This document shows, one piece after another, positions 8,304 to 16,781 of a stretch of DNA of 31,161 bases; position 1 is the first letter of the stretch; every line of letters starts with the position of its first letter. The position numbers and the translations under genes are program-made. The notes under the pieces are model-generated. The model searched no databases. It had not been told where the DNA came from and was given only the letters and a program-made list of their open reading frames with translations. The DNA comes from Bacteroidales bacterium. GTDB lineage: Bacteria > Bacteroidota > Bacteroidia > Bacteroidales > P3. The DNA lies in NCBI GenBank assembly GCA_004551865.1, contig SFPR01000019.1, positions 1 to 31,161 of the forward strand, written 5' to 3'.

Positions 8304-8311
8304 TAATTTTG
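8304..8311 (+). promoter_or_regulatory. -7 promoter element for hutH
   Basis: TAATTTTG matches TAnnTTTG. It lies 10 bp after the ruvB stop and about 40 bp before the hutH ATG at 8352. No good -33 box was seen. hutH may therefore be transcribed separately from ruvB. Confidence 0.45.
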
Positions 8312-8351
8312 CAATCGAAAATCAAATAACAAACAAATAAAACATCAAGAT

Positions 8352-9845
8352 ATGGCAACACATCAAATAACACCCGACTTGCTTACGCTCGAAAGAGTTG
8401 ATGAGATTTTGCATAAGGGTATGAAGTTGGAGCTTTCGCAAGAAAGCAAAGCGAGAATAGTAAAGTGCAGAGAGTATTTGGACAACAAGATGACCACTCA
8501 GAAAGAACCTATTTATGGTGTTACCACCGGTTTTGGCTCGTTGTGCAATATCTCTATCAGCAAGGAGCAACTCTCTCAGTTGCAAAAGAACCTTGTAATG
8601 AGCCACGCATGTGGCGTTGGTGAGCAAGTGCCTCACGAGATTGTGAAGATAATGTTGTTGAACAAAATCCAATCTTTGTCGTACGGCAACTCGGGAGTGC
8701 AACTCCAAACGGTTGAACGTTTGATTGAGTTCTTCAACAATGATATTTACCCTGTGGTTTATCAACAAGGCTCTTTGGGTGCTTCGGGAGACCTTGCTCC
8801 TTTGGCTCATCTTTGTTTGCCGCTTTTGGGTTTGGGAGTTGTCGATTACAAAGGCGAAAGAATTAGCGGCAAGGAGCTTAACGAGAAATTTTCTTGGCAG
8901 CCTATCGAGCTTCAATCCAAGGAGGGTTTGGCTCTTTTGAATGGTACTCAGTTTATGAGTTCGTTTGCAGTGTGGTGTGTCATCAAGGCAAAAAAACTTT
9001 CGGCTTTGGCAGACCAAATAATGGCTGTGTCGTTGGAGGCTTTTGACGGAAGAATAGAACCTTTCCTCGACCCTGTTCACCAAGTGCGTCCTCACAAAGG
9101 TCAGATTGAGACTGCCCGCCACATAAGAGAGCTTCTCGAAGGCAGCCAAATCATCAAACAACACAAACAACACGTTCAAGACCCTTACTCTTTCCGCTGT
9201 GTTCCTCAGGTTCACGGTGCAAGCAAGGACGCTATTGAACATGTTGCAAGCGTAATCACCACCGAAATAAATTCGGCTACCGACAATCCTACCGTATTCC
9301 CCGACTTGGATATGGTTATTTCGGCAGGTAACTTCCATGGTCAGCCTTTGGCAATAAACCTTGACTATTTGGCTATTGCGGTTGCTGAACTCGGCTCTAT
9401 TTCTGAGCGTAGAACTTATCAGCTTATCGGAGCAAAAAGAGACCTTCCTTCGTTCTTGGTTGCCAAACCCGGGGTTAATTCGGGCTTTATGATACCTCAG
9501 TATTGTGCTGCTTCGGTTGTGAGCCAGTCCAAGCAACTTTGTACTCCTGCCTCGGTAGATACGATCGACTCTTCGCAAGGTCAGGAAGATCATGTGTCGT
9601 TTGGCTCAAATGCGGCAACAAAACTTTACCGCGTTGTGAACAATACCGAAAAGGTGTTGGCAATAGAGCTTCTCAATGCGGCACAGGCGTTCGACTTCCG
9701 TAAGCAGATGACAGGCTTGAAGTCCTCCGAAAAGATAGAAAACTTTGTGGGCGAGTACAGAAAGCAGGTAAACTTTGTGCAGGACGACCAAGTGATGTAT
9801 GAACTTATCCACAAGAGCATAGATTTCTTGAGAAGCCTTCAATAA
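8352..9845 (+). CDS. hutH: Histidine ammonia-lyase
   Basis: A 497-residue enzyme of the aromatic amino acid ammonia-lyase family. It deaminates L-histidine to urocanate, the first step of histidine degradation. The self-forming MIO cofactor triad Ala-Ser-Gly is at residues 144-146 in GSLGASGDLAPL. The catalytic loop Tyr is in PIYGVTTGFG (about 53-62). The substrate-selectivity pair Ser-His (84-85, LVMSHACGVG) is the histidine-type signature rather than Phe/Tyr-type. The other hut genes (hutU, hutI, ftcD) are not adjacent, which is unusual for a dedicated hut operon. A strong hairpin terminator follows. A long open frame on the opposite strand is only a coding shadow. Confidence 0.95.
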   Translation: MATHQITPDLLTLERVDEILHKGMKLELSQESKARIVKCREYLDNKMTTQKEPIYGVTTGFGSLCNISISKEQLSQLQKNLVMSHACGVGEQVPHEIVKIMLLNKIQSLSYGNSGVQLQTVERLIEFFNNDIYPVVYQQGSLGASGDLAPLAHLCLPLLGLGVVDYKGERISGKELNEKFSWQPIELQSKEGLALLNGTQFMSSFAVWCVIKAKKLSALADQIMAVSLEAFDGRIEPFLDPVHQVRPHKGQIETARHIRELLEGSQIIKQHKQHVQDPYSFRCVPQVHGASKDAIEHVASVITTEINSATDNPTVFPDLDMVISAGNFHGQPLAINLDYLAIAVAELGSISERRTYQLIGAKRDLPSFLVAKPGVNSGFMIPQYCAASVVSQSKQLCTPASVDTIDSSQGQEDHVSFGSNAATKLYRVVNNTEKVLAIELLNAAQAFDFRKQMTGLKSSEKIENFVGEYRKQVNFVQDDQVMYELIHKSIDFLRSLQ

Positions 9846-9870
9846 AAACAGATAAAATATATCTAAATAG

Positions 9871-9913
9871 ACAAAAGAGACAGGGCAAACACAGGCTCTG
9901 TCTCTTTGTTTTT
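9871..9913 (+). terminator. Rho-independent terminator after hutH
   Basis: Left arm ACAAAAGAGACAG (9871-9883) pairs with right arm CTGTCTCTTTGT (9898-9909), with one bulged A, and is followed by TTTTT. It lies 25 bp past the hutH stop and separates it from the inositol-lipid-type operon. Confidence 0.85.
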
Positions 9914-10004
9914 ACCGACTTTGCAAACTACTCATGCCTTTTGAAACAAAAACAATAAAAAGTTGTTTTTTTCGATATAGACAAAGATTTAACGATATGA
10001 GCTG

Positions 10005-12539
10005 ATGAGAAAACACATTCTTTTTTCGGTCGGACTAAACTTGCTTTGCACTCTGTGCTTTGGGCAGGTGGTTTTGCAAGGCAGGGTGAGCGATGCTCAA
10101 AGCGGTGAAGCTCTGCCGTATGTCAATATCGGCTTGTATCACAATGGAGCTTTGGTTCACGGATGTGTTACTGACCGGCAGGGAAAATACTCATTGGAAT
10201 ATTCAGATGCGGCAGACAGTGTGCAGTTTGGCTTTGTGGGTTATGTGGCTTCGACGTTTGCCTTGTCGGACATCAGGTCTGAGAATCTGAATGTGGCATT
10301 GCAGCCTCATGCAGTGGCGTTGGAGGCTGTGGAAGTGTCGGCAAAAAGGCAGCGATACAAAAGAAAGGACAATCCGGCGGTCAGTCTGATGAAAAAGGTT
10401 GTCGAACAAAAAGACCAAAACTCCATTAAGGGATTTGATTACTACGAATACTCTTCTCACATCAAGACTGAAATTTCTCTTCTCGGGATAACAGACAGCA
10501 CAAAGGACAAAGGCTTATTCAAAAACATACAATACGTTTTCGATAACTTGCAAACCTCTCCGCTAAGCGGCAAGAAATATCTCCCGATGTATTTTAGCGA
10601 ACAACTGAAAGAGCATTACTACCGCAAAAGTCCCAAAAGCGAAAAATCTATCCTCAAAGCCCAAAAAGAAGTTCAGATAAGCAAGTTTTTAGACCCCGAA
10701 AGTGTGGAGAATATTCTCAATGAGATTGTGTCGGAGGTCGATTTGTTTGACGACAAAGTGCATATTTTGAGTAATGATTTTGTATCTCCGCTCAGCAGTG
10801 CGGGAGTTGCTCTATATCATTTCTACCTTTCGGATACTGTGGTCTTCGATGGCAAAAAGTGTGTGAAGGTGTTGTTCAATCCCGCCAACGTAAGAGACAT
10901 AGGTTTCGGCGGAACGCTGTGGATAAGCACCGAGGGTGATTACTCTTTGGTGCATTCGCTCTTGGGTGTGGACAAAAAGAGCGGCTTGAACTTCGTGAAT
11001 GATTTGTCTATCGAGCAGACATACAAGCCTTACAACGGGAAAATGGTCAAAACTGCCGATAAGATAAATGCAGAACTTAATATATATGGTTTGTCGCTCT
11101 TTGTGAGAAAACAAAACATTGCTTCAAAGCACGTTTTTGATGCTCCGCAAAAAGAGAACTTCTATTCGGGCATCGACCTTACCGAACGCTTGGAGGGATA
11201 CAACCGAAGACTGCCTGCTTACTGGGAAGAAAATCGCTTGGAGGCTCTTACACCTTCGGAAAGTCTCACCTACTCCAACGCTTTGAGGCTAAACGATTAT
11301 TCGGCATACAAGTTGTTGCTCAATACTCTCATGGCGTTTACCTCTGGCTACGTAGAAGTTGGAAAAATCGACATAGGACGGTTGGAAAACTTCGTAAGTT
11401 GGAACGATGTGGAGGGTTTGAGGTTGAGAATAGGCGGAAAGACCAACATGAACTTCAACAAGCATCTTTTCTTTGAGGGCTTTGTGGCTTATGGTTTCAA
11501 AGACCATAGATTAAAGTTTAGGACTTGTGCAATGTATTCCTTTGCCGAAAAGCGTTACAATCAGTGGGAGTTTCCAAAAAACCTGCTTTCGATAAAGTAT
11601 GAGCAGAACACCAAAATTCATGGTCAGTCTTTGCTTATGGGAGAGGCAGACAGGTTCTTTCTTTCTTTCAACAGGGGAAAGACGGATAAGATGTCGTTTG
11701 ACCGACTTGTGAGAGCAGAGTACGAATATGAGACTACGAGCCAGCTGTCGTTGAAAACAGGTGTGCAATACCTGCAAGAGCAACCTTTGGCGGGCTTAAA
11801 GTTCATATCTTTTGACAAAAGCAAGGTTTACAACAAGATTTCAAGCCCGAGTTTCGACATAGAGTTGCGATATGCCAAGGGAGAAAAATTCTTTCAGCAA
11901 CAACAATACAGGCTGACTATCAATACAACTGCTCCTATTATCACTTTGAACTACACTTACGGCACAAATCTTTTCGGAAACGACTATGAATATCACAAAA
12001 TCAAGGCTTCCATTGAGAAAAGGTTCTATCTGTGGACTTTCGGATATGCAGACATTGCTCTGCAAGGAGGAAAGATTTGGGGCGGTGTGCCTTTTCCGCT
12101 TATGTTTGTGCATCATGCCAACCAAAACTGGGCGTATCAAGACGAGGCTTTCAACCTTATGAACTACTATGAGTTTGTTTCGGATAGTTATGCTCAGATG
12201 GTGTTGAACTACAACTTCAACGGATATATATTTAACCGCATTCCGCTCTTAAAGCATTTGAATTGGAGAGAAGTGTTTGCCTTCAAGGTGCTTTGGGGCG
12301 GCGTTAGCGACAAAAATATGCCCTCAGAGGACAATCCTGCTCTTGTAGATTTTCCGAGAAACGAGCAAGGTTGCTACTCGACCTTTGCATTGGGCGAGAC
12401 GCCTTACATTGAGGCAAACATTGGAGTGGATAATATTTTCAAGGTTCTGAGGGTCGATTATGTGAGACGTTTTACCCACTTGGACAATCCCGATATTGCA
12501 AAATGGGGAATACGTTTCAGACTGAGATTTACATTCTGA
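10005..12539 (+). CDS. DUF5686-type outer-membrane protein with carboxypeptidase-regulatory-like domain
   Basis: An 844-residue exported protein. A signal peptide (about 1-20) is followed by a CarboxypepD_reg-like beta-sandwich (about 21-105, starting VVLQGRVSDAQSGEALPYVNI). A long DUF5686-like region then ends in a series of amphipathic beta strands and the terminal motif GIRFRLRFTF, whose final Phe is typical of outer-membrane beta barrels. Proteins of this type are common in Bacteroidota, and their molecular job is not established. It lies at the head of a run of plus-strand genes, 21 bp before the nucleotidyltransferase fusion, so it may be co-transcribed with the inositol-lipid genes. 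Whether it acts on the same lipids is unknown. Confidence 0.85.
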   Translation: MRKHILFSVGLNLLCTLCFGQVVLQGRVSDAQSGEALPYVNIGLYHNGALVHGCVTDRQGKYSLEYSDAADSVQFGFVGYVASTFALSDIRSENLNVALQPHAVALEAVEVSAKRQRYKRKDNPAVSLMKKVVEQKDQNSIKGFDYYEYSSHIKTEISLLGITDSTKDKGLFKNIQYVFDNLQTSPLSGKKYLPMYFSEQLKEHYYRKSPKSEKSILKAQKEVQISKFLDPESVENILNEIVSEVDLFDDKVHILSNDFVSPLSSAGVALYHFYLSDTVVFDGKKCVKVLFNPANVRDIGFGGTLWISTEGDYSLVHSLLGVDKKSGLNFVNDLSIEQTYKPYNGKMVKTADKINAELNIYGLSLFVRKQNIASKHVFDAPQKENFYSGIDLTERLEGYNRRLPAYWEENRLEALTPSESLTYSNALRLNDYSAYKLLLNTLMAFTSGYVEVGKIDIGRLENFVSWNDVEGLRLRIGGKTNMNFNKHLFFEGFVAYGFKDHRLKFRTCAMYSFAEKRYNQWEFPKNLLSIKYEQNTKIHGQSLLMGEADRFFLSFNRGKTDKMSFDRLVRAEYEYETTSQLSLKTGVQYLQEQPLAGLKFISFDKSKVYNKISSPSFDIELRYAKGEKFFQQQQYRLTINTTAPIITLNYTYGTNLFGNDYEYHKIKASIEKRFYLWTFGYADIALQGGKIWGGVPFPLMFVHHANQNWAYQDEAFNLMNYYEFVSDSYAQMVLNYNFNGYIFNRIPLLKHLNWREVFAFKVLWGGVSDKNMPSEDNPALVDFPRNEQGCYSTFALGETPYIEANIGVDNIFKVLRVDYVRRFTHLDNPDIAKWGIRFRLRFTF

Positions 12540-12560
12540 CAATAATAACAACAGCTGATT

Positions 12561-14123
12561 ATGAAATATGCAATCATAGCCGCAGGAGAAGGAAGCAGGC
12601 TGAGAGAAGAAGGAATAGAGGTTCCGAAACCTATGGTAAACCTAAGGGGAGAAATGTTGATTGAAAGACTTATCAGGATTTTCAAATCGCAGGGTGCAGA
12701 GGAGATTTCAATCATTATCAATGCTCACTCTCCCGAATTGAGGAGGTATTTGGAAGGGGTAACAGAGAAAGATGGTTCGATAAATCTGATTGTCGAGACA
12801 ACGCCTTCTTCTGCCCACAGCTTCTATGCAATACTCAACAATAGTTGCCGACCTTTTGAGGAGCTGTGTCTTACAACCGTCGATACTATTTTCTCGGAAG
12901 ATGTGTTCAAAGGCTATATTGATGATTTCAATTCGAGAAAAGACATAGATGCACTCATGGCTGTTACGGATTATGTTGATGATGAAAAACCTTTGTGGGT
13001 CAAAACAGACGAGAGAAACAAGATTTTGGAATTTTCTTCCTGCCAAAAGAGTGAGCGGGCTTTGGTTTCGGGAGGGATTTACTGTCTGAGGAAAAAGGCT
13101 TTGAGTGTTGCGTTTTCTGCAATGGAGCAGGGTGTGGAGCGAATGAGGAATTACCAACAAATGTTGGTCGAAAGTGGTTGTGAGGTTTTTGCTTTCAACT
13201 TCGGAAAGATACTCGACATTGACCACGCAGGCGACATTGACAAGGCTGAGTGCTTTATAGAAAATCAGAACAAGAGAGTTCTGTGCGTTGGCAGAGCAAA
13301 GAGGTTCTCCGTCGGCTGTGAACACAAGGACAAAAGGCTCTTTGACCTCATCTGCCAAGCCTTGAAAAAAAGAGGAATGAGGGTTTGTGTGGTCGAAGAG
13401 GACGATTTGTGCAAAGAACATCTGCAAGGGGTCTGCTCTGTAGTCTCTATGGCAAGAGGCAAGGCTGCAACAGATATGCTTGACTATGTTTGCCAATCGG
13501 AAACAGAGGTCTTAAACTCTCCCGAAGGTGTAAGAAATTGCTCACGAGAGCGATTTAATGTCCTTCTGCAAGATGCCGGCATACCAATTCCACGTTTTAT
13601 TTTGCTGAAGCACAGAAATATTTCGTCAATACGCCGAGAGAATTTTGCGGATTGCAACTCTCTGTGGATAAAGCGTGCAGACGCCCGGACGATGTGTGCG
13701 GAAGATGTAGTGCCGGCAAGAAATGACAAAGAGCTTGCGGACTATGTGGACAGAATGTTCGCAAGACAGATTGACCATTGTTTGATTTGCGAGAATATAG
13801 AGGGAAGATTGGTTAAGGTTTACCGCATTGCAGAGAGCGAGTTTTTGGAATACTTTTTCCCTTCGGCAAATAAATTCTCCGATTTGGAAAATATATCGGG
13901 TGAGTTTCCCGATATAAACAGAAAATTTTTGAAACGGCTGTCAGACAAGGTCGCAAGGGTGTTGAAACTATGTGTTTTCGGCATGGATTTAATCCAAACA
14001 AAAGAGGGAAAGTTCTACGTGATTGATGTGAACGACTTTCCGAGTTTCTCAGACTTTGCACTACAAGCAGCAGAAGTGATATGTGATAAAATAGAAGGCT
14101 TATGCAATCGAAAAAGAATGTAA
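12561..14123 (+). CDS. Nucleotidyltransferase fused to an ATP-grasp-like domain
   Basis: A 520-residue two-part protein. Residues 1 to about 235 are a sugar-nucleotidyltransferase-type domain: AAGEGSRLREEG (7-18) is the NTP-binding loop, KPMV (24-27) holds the catalytic Lys, and TTVDTIFS carries the metal-binding Asp. Residues about 250-515 look like a small N-terminal lobe plus an ATP-grasp domain: CSRERFNVLLQDAGIPIPRF, then LWIKRAD, GRLVKVYRI, and GMDLIQTKEGKFYVIDVND with the metal-binding Asp/Asn end. The first half could make a CDP- or other NDP-activated alcohol such as CDP-inositol. The second half would ligate a carboxylate to an amine or similar group. It overlaps the next gene by 22 bp. 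The combined function is not known to me. Both domain calls are from motifs only. Confidence 0.8.
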   Translation: MKYAIIAAGEGSRLREEGIEVPKPMVNLRGEMLIERLIRIFKSQGAEEISIIINAHSPELRRYLEGVTEKDGSINLIVETTPSSAHSFYAILNNSCRPFEELCLTTVDTIFSEDVFKGYIDDFNSRKDIDALMAVTDYVDDEKPLWVKTDERNKILEFSSCQKSERALVSGGIYCLRKKALSVAFSAMEQGVERMRNYQQMLVESGCEVFAFNFGKILDIDHAGDIDKAECFIENQNKRVLCVGRAKRFSVGCEHKDKRLFDLICQALKKRGMRVCVVEEDDLCKEHLQGVCSVVSMARGKAATDMLDYVCQSETEVLNSPEGVRNCSRERFNVLLQDAGIPIPRFILLKHRNISSIRRENFADCNSLWIKRADARTMCAEDVVPARNDKELADYVDRMFARQIDHCLICENIEGRLVKVYRIAESEFLEYFFPSANKFSDLENISGEFPDINRKFLKRLSDKVARVLKLCVFGMDLIQTKEGKFYVIDVNDFPSFSDFALQAAEVICDKIEGLCNRKRM

Positions 14124-15031
14124 CATTGGAGGATAGTTTGAAGTCTGCCGACACCGAGGAGACTTTGGATATATGGTTTTATCGTCCCTTGGGTTTCAGG
14201 CTTGCCCTTTTGTGCGAGAGATTGCACATTACACCAAACATGATTACCATTTTCAGCATTTTTGTCGGTGTGGCGGCAGGTCTGTTGTTCTATCCTGCAA
14301 ACTTGAAGGTCAATATAGTTGGTATGGTGCTGCTTGTGTTTGCCAATCTGCTCGATTCGACTGACGGACAGCTCGCACGGCTTACCAATAATCACACAAG
14401 GCTCGGCAGAATTTTGGACGGATTGGCAGGAGACTTGTGGTTTATATGCATTTATTTGGTATGTGTGTTCCGATTGTTGAACGAGGGTTGGTCGTCTTGG
14501 GTGTGGCTATTGGCTTCTGCCGCAGGGTTGTGCCATATCTTGCACGCTGCAATGGCAGACTATTATAGAAATATTCATCTTATGATTTTGAAATCTTCTT
14601 CGGGCAGCGAACACGATACTTCAAGGGAGATGAGTGAAATGTTGAGAGGAATGTCGTTCAAAGAAAAGCCGTTTGAAAAAATCTGTCTGTGGTTTTATCG
14701 CAACTATACAAGACAACAAGAAATGCTTTCGCCAAAAATGCAGGTCTTTCTCAAAACCCTGAGGACGACTTTCGGAGAAAACATTCCCCAAGGACTGAAA
14801 AACTCACTCAGAGAGGCAAACAAATCAAATATGCCGCTGACAAATATATTGCAATTCAACACAAGGGTGATTTTTCTCTTCTTTTGTTTGGCTCTTGACT
14901 GCGTTTGGCTCTATTTTGTTTTTGACTTGGTTGTGATGAACTCGGTGTTGGTGGTTCTGATTGTGAGACAAGAGCGATTTGCATCTAAGTTTAATAATAT
15001 CATTTTGAAAGAAACCTATTCCAAAGCGTAG
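14102..15031 (+). CDS. CDP-alcohol phosphatidyltransferase (probable phosphatidylinositol-phosphate synthase type)
   Basis: A 309-residue integral membrane enzyme. The family joins a CDP-activated alcohol, usually CDP-diacylglycerol, to a second alcohol with loss of CMP. The signature DSTDGQLAR, eight residues, then GRILDGLAGD is present at about residues 81-106. The last Asp is one residue further along than in the standard D-x3-D end of the motif. Several hydrophobic helices surround it (about 40-75, 110-150, 255-295). In the characterised Bacteroides inositol-lipid cluster the equivalent gene makes phosphatidylinositol phosphate from CDP-DAG and inositol phosphate. Its place between a nucleotidyltransferase and an inositol-phosphate synthase supports the same role here. 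A long soluble insertion lies at about 160-250. It overlaps both neighbours. Confidence 0.82.
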   Translation: MQSKKNVTLEDSLKSADTEETLDIWFYRPLGFRLALLCERLHITPNMITIFSIFVGVAAGLLFYPANLKVNIVGMVLLVFANLLDSTDGQLARLTNNHTRLGRILDGLAGDLWFICIYLVCVFRLLNEGWSSWVWLLASAAGLCHILHAAMADYYRNIHLMILKSSSGSEHDTSREMSEMLRGMSFKEKPFEKICLWFYRNYTRQQEMLSPKMQVFLKTLRTTFGENIPQGLKNSLREANKSNMPLTNILQFNTRVIFLFFCLALDCVWLYFVFDLVVMNSVLVVLIVRQERFASKFNNIILKETYSKA

Positions 15032-16032
15032 TGAAAAAGAGGTACGAACTTATATTTCTTGCAATCGGTCTTGTTGCCGTTGCTGCAATGGTTTGGTCTA
15101 TCGGCTTGAATGAGATTGTTGCCAACATAAAACAAACATCGTGGTGGTTTGTTGCAATAGTTGCCGTGAGATTGCTTGTTTATCCGCTAAACACTGTTGC
15201 TTGGAAAGCAGTCATTCCGCAAGACAACGGTTCAGATGCAAAAATATCGTTTGCCAAACTTCTCAAGCTCACAATAAGCGGCTATGCAATTAACTACATT
15301 ACCCCTGTCATGGCTTTGGGAGGAGAACCTTACAGAATTTTGAGGCTCAAAGAATATGTGGGATTAAAGAAAGCAACTTCTTCTGTGCTGATGTACGCAA
15401 TTATGCACGTGCTTTCTCACTTTGTATTTTGGATTTTGGGATTTGTTTTGATATTGCTGTATCCCAAAACAAACTCAAGCATCAAGATTATATCGGCTTG
15501 TTTTATCCTTTTGTGCATTCTTGCTTCGTTTTTTATTGCCAAGTTTTTCAAAAGCGGCATTGCTTTCAGCTTTTTCAACACTCTTAAAAAAATTCCGATA
15601 GTAGGAAAGTGGGCAAGGAAGAAAATGACAACGGAGTTTTGCGATGGTTTGCAGCAAATAGACTTTCAAATTCAGGACTTGTACTTCAATCACAAAAATC
15701 GCTTCTTTCGCTCGCTTGTTACCGAAACAGCATCGAGAATTGCGGGCTGTTTGGAGATTTTATTGATTATGCAGGCTATCGGAATGGAGGTCAATTTGTT
15801 GGAAGCGATAATTGTTTCGACCGGAACGAGCCTCTTTGCCAACATTCTATTCTTCTCTCCTATGCAACTCGGAACTAAGGAGGGCGGTTTGATATTGGCT
15901 TTGAAGAGCTTGGGAATGGAAGCTGCCAACGGGGTGTATATAGGTCTTGCAATGAGGATTAGCGAACTTTTCTGGATAATTGTGGGCGTTGTAATGATAA
16001 AAACATATAAACTACAAACCAAGATAAAATGA
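15031..16032 (+). CDS. LPG_synthase_TM / flippase-like integral membrane protein
   Basis: A 333-residue polytopic membrane protein with about eight hydrophobic helices. It belongs to the lysylphosphatidylglycerol-synthase transmembrane-region-like (UPF0104) group. Typical features are PLNTVAWKAV near residue 53, GYAINYITPVMALGGEPYR (about 84-102) and the late FSPMQLGTKEGGL. Proteins of this group are often found beside lipid- or glycan-building genes and are suspected to move lipids across the membrane, but this one has no soluble synthase domain. The start is GTG, sharing its G with the stop TAG of the preceding gene. The stop overlaps the ATG of the HAD gene. This coupling argues strongly for one pathway. 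Inferred role: transport of an inositol lipid or its precursor. Confidence 0.82.
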   Translation: MKKRYELIFLAIGLVAVAAMVWSIGLNEIVANIKQTSWWFVAIVAVRLLVYPLNTVAWKAVIPQDNGSDAKISFAKLLKLTISGYAINYITPVMALGGEPYRILRLKEYVGLKKATSSVLMYAIMHVLSHFVFWILGFVLILLYPKTNSSIKIISACFILLCILASFFIAKFFKSGIAFSFFNTLKKIPIVGKWARKKMTTEFCDGLQQIDFQIQDLYFNHKNRFFRSLVTETASRIAGCLEILLIMQAIGMEVNLLEAIIVSTGTSLFANILFFSPMQLGTKEGGLILALKSLGMEAANGVYIGLAMRISELFWIIVGVVMIKTYKLQTKIK

Positions 16033-16754
16033 TGAGTAAAGATAAGAACTTAAAGGCTTTTGTTTTTGACTTCGGGGCTACCCTTGACACGGGCGGTATT
16101 CATTGGTACAATGTGTTCTTTGACCAATATACCAAGGAATTTCCTTATTTGAGCGACAAGATTTTCAGAGAGGCTTACGTATATGCTGAACGTAATCTGT
16201 CGAAAAAGTATCTTGTCAAACCGACTGACACTTTCAAAGATACCTTGCAAAAGAAACTTGTGCTGCAAAGCAGATATTTGGAAATAACAGACGTATTTGT
16301 TTCGGAGGAAAAAAGAGCGAAAATTCTTGACGGCTGTTACAAAACGGTGTTGCTGAATGTGGAGAATGCAAAAAAGGTCTTGGAGTTTTTGTCTCCAAAG
16401 TATAGGCTTGCTTTGATAAGTAACTTTTATGGCAATATAGAGACTGTGTTGGGTGAATTGGGATTGAAACATTTTTTTGAGAGAGTTTTTGAAAGTGCAA
16501 AGGTCGGGTTCAGCAAGCCTGACGAGAGATTGTATCTCCATTGTTTGAAAGAGCTGAACTTAAATGGCAATGAGTGTGCAATGGTGGGCGATTCGTATCC
16601 GAAAGACATCGTTCCGGCAAAAAAATTGGGTTTTTTGACAATCTGGTTAAAAGTTAAAGGTTGGCAAGAGGAAAATAAATCGGAGGACTATGCCGATATA
16701 GTAATCGAAAATTTGAACGAAATAATCAGTAAAGAAGAAATAAACAAAGAATAA
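16029..16754 (+). CDS. HAD-superfamily phosphatase, atypical motif I
   Basis: A 241-residue cytoplasmic HAD-fold protein. Motif I reads FDFGATLDTGG (about 13-23): the nucleophile Asp is present, but the usual second Asp (general acid/base, DxD) is Gly. Motif II is LISNF, motif III Lys is in GFSKPDERLY, and motif IV is MVGDSYPKDI. A helical cap lies between motifs I and II (about 25-125). In Bacteroides a HAD-type gene in the inositol-lipid cluster dephosphorylates phosphatidylinositol phosphate, and position and family suggest the same here. Start: ATGATG at 16029, overlapping the previous stop by 4 bp. The missing acid/base residue may be a trait of this subfamily and does not by itself show inactivity. 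Confidence 0.85.
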   Translation: MMSKDKNLKAFVFDFGATLDTGGIHWYNVFFDQYTKEFPYLSDKIFREAYVYAERNLSKKYLVKPTDTFKDTLQKKLVLQSRYLEITDVFVSEEKRAKILDGCYKTVLLNVENAKKVLEFLSPKYRLALISNFYGNIETVLGELGLKHFFERVFESAKVGFSKPDERLYLHCLKELNLNGNECAMVGDSYPKDIVPAKKLGFLTIWLKVKGWQEENKSEDYADIVIENLNEIISKEEINKE

Positions 16755-16781
16755 TGTACCAATATAAAAACAATAGTAAAA

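Noticed and set aside
8322..9593. Long minus-strand open frame (423 codons) opposite hutH
   Set aside because: hutH on the plus strand has full-length family motifs. The antisense frame has no recognisable domain and unusual composition.
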